DNA from: Ovoidimarina sp963698645
GTDB lineage: Bacteria > Pseudomonadota > Alphaproteobacteria > Rhodobacterales > Rhodobacteraceae
Reading direction: 5' to 3'
Assembly: GCA_963698645.1 (NCBI GenBank)
Contig: CAVORP010000006.1
Location: forward strand, 124,001 to 188,000
Length of the DNA stretch: 64,000 nt
Below the pieces are notes generated by a model. That model made no database searches and was not told where the DNA came from. It worked only from the letters and a program-made list of their open reading frames with translations. Shown here in pieces: positions 61,759 to 64,000 of the stretch; the first letter of the stretch is position 1; the number at the start of each line of letters is the position of its first letter. The position numbers and the translations under genes were made by a program.

Positions 61759-62068
61759 GGAGGCTCCCGATCTTAAGCCGCGCATCCTCGACATCGATTG
61801 CATCGTATTCGGATCTTCCGGCTTCGCTTTTCTTTGCATCATTCAGTCTCGCTCGCATCTTGATCAGGCTTTCGGTTGCGGCCTGAAATATCCTGTCGCT
61901 TTCCAATGTATCCGCCGATGAAACCCGCTCCCCACGAGAAATCCGAGCGGTGACCACATAGAAGTGACGCAACGCCAGTTCGAACCGGTGTCGCGCTAGA
62001 ATTTCGAAGTTGGAAGGATCGTCGGCCTTGGTCGGCATGACGGTTTTCATCTTAGGAGTGCCTTTCAA
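61715..62068 (-). CDS. GTA cluster first gene (small-terminase-like gp1)
   Basis: Up to 117 residues, starting from TTG 62068 (AGGAG four bases upstream) or internal ATGs at 62050 and 62038. The sequence NFEILARHRFELALRHFYVV, GERVSSADTLESDRIFQAAT, ESLIKMRARLNDAKKSEAGR and LKIGSLLDRIRF matches the small helical protein encoded by the first gene of Rhodobacterales GTA clusters, which acts as the small terminase subunit. It overlaps the terminase start by about 40 bases, as usual. Intact here although the following genes are deleted. Confidence 0.75.
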   Translation of the reverse strand: MKGTPKMKTVMPTKADDPSNFEILARHRFELALRHFYVVTARISRGERVSSADTLESDRIFQAATESLIKMRARLNDAKKSEAGRSEYDAIDVEDARLKIGSLLDRIRFSQASDDLS

Positions 62069-62146
62069 GCGTCTCCTGTCGGGAGAAACGGAAAACGGTC
62101 AAATACGAGTGTTTGACCGCTTAACCACTTCTTCTAGCATGACGGA

Positions 62147-62175
62147 ACTCTACCTTAAGGCGAGCAATAAGTCAA
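62147..62175 (-). promoter_or_regulatory. Candidate sigma-70-type promoter of the GTA cluster
   Basis: On the minus strand TTGACT (62170-62175) is separated by 17 bases from TAGAGT (62147-62152). It lies about 75 bases upstream of the first GTA gene within the 158-bp gap after mltG. Spacing is ideal and the -35 match is 5 of 6, the -10 match 4 of 6. Confidence 0.45.
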
Positions 62176-62226
62176 TCCTTCCCGCCCAACGCGCATCAAG
62201 CAGCGCACCGTGCGTTTACGACTTTC

Positions 62227-63378
62227 CTAGTTCTCCTGTCGCTCTGCCTCGATCTCTCTCCAGCGCGCGACGTTCTCGTTATGCTCGGCGAGAGTGCGGG
62301 CGAAAGCATGCCCGCCGGTACCGTCCGCGACGAAGAACAGCAGGTCGGTATCCTCCGGATCAAGCGCCGCCTCGATGCTGGCAAGGCCGGGATTGGCGAT
62401 CGGCGTTATCGGCAATCCCTCAATTACATAGGTGTTCCATGGGTTATCATCGCGCAACTCGCTCTGTCGGATGCCGCGGCCCAGAACGCCGCGCCCCTCC
62501 GTCACCCCGTAGATCACCGTCGGGTCGGTCTGAAGCCGCATGCCCTGGCGCAAACGGTTGACAAAGACGCTGGCCACGGTGCGCCGTTCCTCTGGAACCC
62601 CGGTTTCCTTTTCGATGATCGATGCAAGGATCAGCGCCTCTTCGGGCGTTTCGACAGGCAAGCCCTCGGCGCGGTTGAGCCACGCCTGCTCAAGGCGCTG
62701 CGTTTGACGTTCGAGCATCTCGGCGATCAGATCCGCCTTGGCTGTCCCTGCCAGGACCTCATAGCTGTCCGGCGCCAATGTTCCCTCTGCGGGCACATCC
62801 TCAACAGTTCCCTCAAGGAAATCGGCCAGCTTCAAAGCTTCGATCACCTGCCAGCTGGTCACACCCTCTGCCAGAGCGATCCGGTAGCGCGTATCGGCAT
62901 CCGCTCTCACATCGTCATAGACCTCAGACGCTTCGACGACCGGATCAAACTCGGCAATAGCTTCGAACCGGTTCGTGGTGGGATCCAGCTCGCGAACCTC
63001 GATCTCCTGACCCGTCACACCGACGCGAAACACGACCTCGGTGCCACAGGTCGAACGCCCTCCGCGGGTGACGATATCCACGATCTCTTCCATCGACGCT
63101 CCAGTCGGGATCAGGAAACTCCCCGCCTTCAGCGCATTGGATTTGCCGGAATAATCCGCACCCACCCGAAAGATCGAGGCGTGCGTCACCGCATTCTGTT
63201 CTTCCAGATCAAGCGACACCCGCCGCATGTTCGATCCACTCTCGACCCGAAGGCAGATTGGCGCATCAAGCGGTCCGGCTGCCCGGTACTGGCCTTGTGC
63301 CCATGCGAGGAATCCGCCCAGCGCCACGAGGCCCAGAATAATCAGCGTCAGCGCATTCGAGACGATGTGCTTCCACAT
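62227..63378 (-). CDS. mltG: Endolytic murein transglycosylase MltG (YceG family)
   Basis: 383 residues. One N-terminal membrane helix (IVSNALTLIILGLVALGGFL), a LysM-like region, then the YceG domain with EGTLAPDSYEVLAGTAKADL, the catalytic glutamate in ILASIIEKETGVPEERRTVA, SVFVNRLRQGMRLQTDPTVI, and NTYVIEGLPITPIANPG. It cleaves nascent glycan strands at the inner membrane and sets glycan length. Its start codon overlaps the fabF stop (shared base 63378). It is intact. Confidence 0.94.
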   Translation of the reverse strand: MWKHIVSNALTLIILGLVALGGFLAWAQGQYRAAGPLDAPICLRVESGSNMRRVSLDLEEQNAVTHASIFRVGADYSGKSNALKAGSFLIPTGASMEEIVDIVTRGGRSTCGTEVVFRVGVTGQEIEVRELDPTTNRFEAIAEFDPVVEASEVYDDVRADADTRYRIALAEGVTSWQVIEALKLADFLEGTVEDVPAEGTLAPDSYEVLAGTAKADLIAEMLERQTQRLEQAWLNRAEGLPVETPEEALILASIIEKETGVPEERRTVASVFVNRLRQGMRLQTDPTVIYGVTEGRGVLGRGIRQSELRDDNPWNTYVIEGLPITPIANPGLASIEAALDPEDTDLLFFVADGTGGHAFARTLAEHNENVARWREIEAERQEN

Positions 63379-64000
63379 CAGGCAGAGACCTTTCCCAGAA
63401 CGAGGGACGCGTTGGTGCCACCAAACCCGAAGCTGTTGGAAAGCGCCACGTTGATCTCACGCTCCCGTTTCGCATTGGGCGCAAGATCAAGCTTCGGCGT
63501 GACCGCCGGGTTGTCCAGGTTGATGGTCGGCGGGGCGACCTGATCGCGGATCGCAAGGATCGAGAAGATCGCCTCCACGGCCCCCGCGGCCCCCAGAAGA
63601 TGCCCGACCGACGACTTCGTCGACGACATCGTCGCCTTCGATGCCGCATCGCCCATCATGCGTTCGACTGCCCCAAGCTCGATCGTATCGGCCATGGTCG
63701 AAGTCCCGTGGGCATTGATATAATCCACCGCAGAAGGTTCAAGACCCGCCCGTTTCAGGGCCGCGCGCATCGAGCGCTCGCCGCCCTCGCCGGTCTCGCT
63801 GGGGGCCGTTATGTGATAGGCGTCACCCGAGAGACCATAACCCAGAATTTCGGCATAGATCCGCGCGCCGCGTGCAAGCGCATGATCCATCTCTTCCAGA
63901 ACGACGACCCCTGCGCCCTCACCCATGACAAACCCGTCGCGATCCGCATCATAGGGGCGGCTGGCCCGCTCGGGCTCGTCTCCCCGCTTCGTGGACAACG
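63378..64000 (-). CDS. fabF: Beta-ketoacyl-ACP synthase II, C-terminal half (runs off window)
   Basis: The last ~207 residues of FabF; the N-terminal half lies beyond the window. Visible are RPYDADRDGFVMGEGAGVVV, the catalytic histidine motifs VDYINAHGTSTMADTIEL and TKSSVGHLLGAAGAVEA, and the C-terminal SNSFGFGGTNASLVLGK. It elongates fatty acids by condensing malonyl-ACP with acyl-ACP. The fabF-mltG order is common in proteobacteria. Confidence 0.95.
   Translation of the reverse strand, partial: LSTKRGDEPERASRPYDADRDGFVMGEGAGVVVLEEMDHALARGARIYAEILGYGLSGDAYHITAPSETGEGGERSMRAALKRAGLEPSAVDYINAHGTSTMADTIELGAVERMMGDAASKATMSSTKSSVGHLLGAAGAVEAIFSILAIRDQVAPPTINLDNPAVTPKLDLAPNAKREREINVALSNSFGFGGTNASLVLGKVSA

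Noticed and set aside
1..64000. CRISPR arrays, tRNA or rRNA genes, intact insertion sequences
   Set aside because: No repeat-spacer arrays, cloverleaf-like segments, ribosomal RNA stretches or transposase genes with terminal repeats were found by reading both strands.

Overview
The window is high-GC DNA (about 65% by eye) and reads as an alphaproteobacterium of the Rhodobacteraceae (Roseobacter-type). The grounds are the gene-transfer-agent (GTA) cluster beside cysE, the pdhA-pdhB-DUF5076-pdhC operon, the taurine-pyruvate aminotransferase, the TRAP and Opp transporters, and a Tat-exported formate dehydrogenase locus with DUF3305/DUF3306. I found no rRNA, tRNA, CRISPR array or intact insertion sequence.

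Layout. 1-13.5 kb is an amine/peptide uptake and catabolism block: aldehyde dehydrogenase (partial), glutamine-synthetase-like ligase, TRAP transporter and N-formylglutamate amidohydrolase on the minus strand, then an RpiR regulator, serine hydrolase and oppABCDF on the plus strand. 13.5-28.2 kb is a large formate dehydrogenase locus. It has the three structural subunits, a TorD chaperone, a tiny Tat peptide, DUF3305/3306/2478 proteins, an iron-sulfur protein, two unusual multidomain c-type cytochromes, and a DUF6494-Mrp-lipoate-ligase-like-DUF6505 operon. 28.2-38.9 kb is accessory: a His-rich periplasmic protein facing a Crp/Fnr regulator, choline-sulfatase, a small protein behind an FNR-type promoter, a cytochrome lipoprotein, a quinone-oxidoreductase-like enzyme, a giant DUF2339 membrane protein, a PhyH dioxygenase and a LacI regulator. 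39-42.6 kb holds the tungstate transporter tupBCA facing a MOT1-type molybdate transporter. 42.7-46.7 kb holds an FAD/GcvT demethylating dehydrogenase and tpa. 46.8-58.3 kb is mostly housekeeping: DUF3179, two cyclophilins, pgk, fba, ftsB, the pdh operon, cysK, cysE and a zinc-finger protein. 58.3-62.1 kb is a collapsed GTA cluster, and 62.2-64 kb holds mltG and fabF.

How the parts fit. Tungstate/molybdate import (tup, MOT1) could supply the metal for the formate dehydrogenase. Several accessory proteins in that locus have no settled function. The GTA cluster keeps only its first gene, the start of the terminase and the end of the host-specificity gene; the last two are joined in one reading frame, with the tail-fibre-like gene following.

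Quality warning. Seventeen genes carry one or more frame changes while keeping family-like sequence in every segment. The density is extreme at 0.5-10 kb (about nine in oppA alone) and nil across long intact genes such as fdhA, the DUF2339 gene and the FAD/GcvT gene. This looks more like uncorrected sequencing error than decay, but reads are needed to decide. Genes with three or more frame changes are typed as pseudogene; those with one or two are left as CDS.
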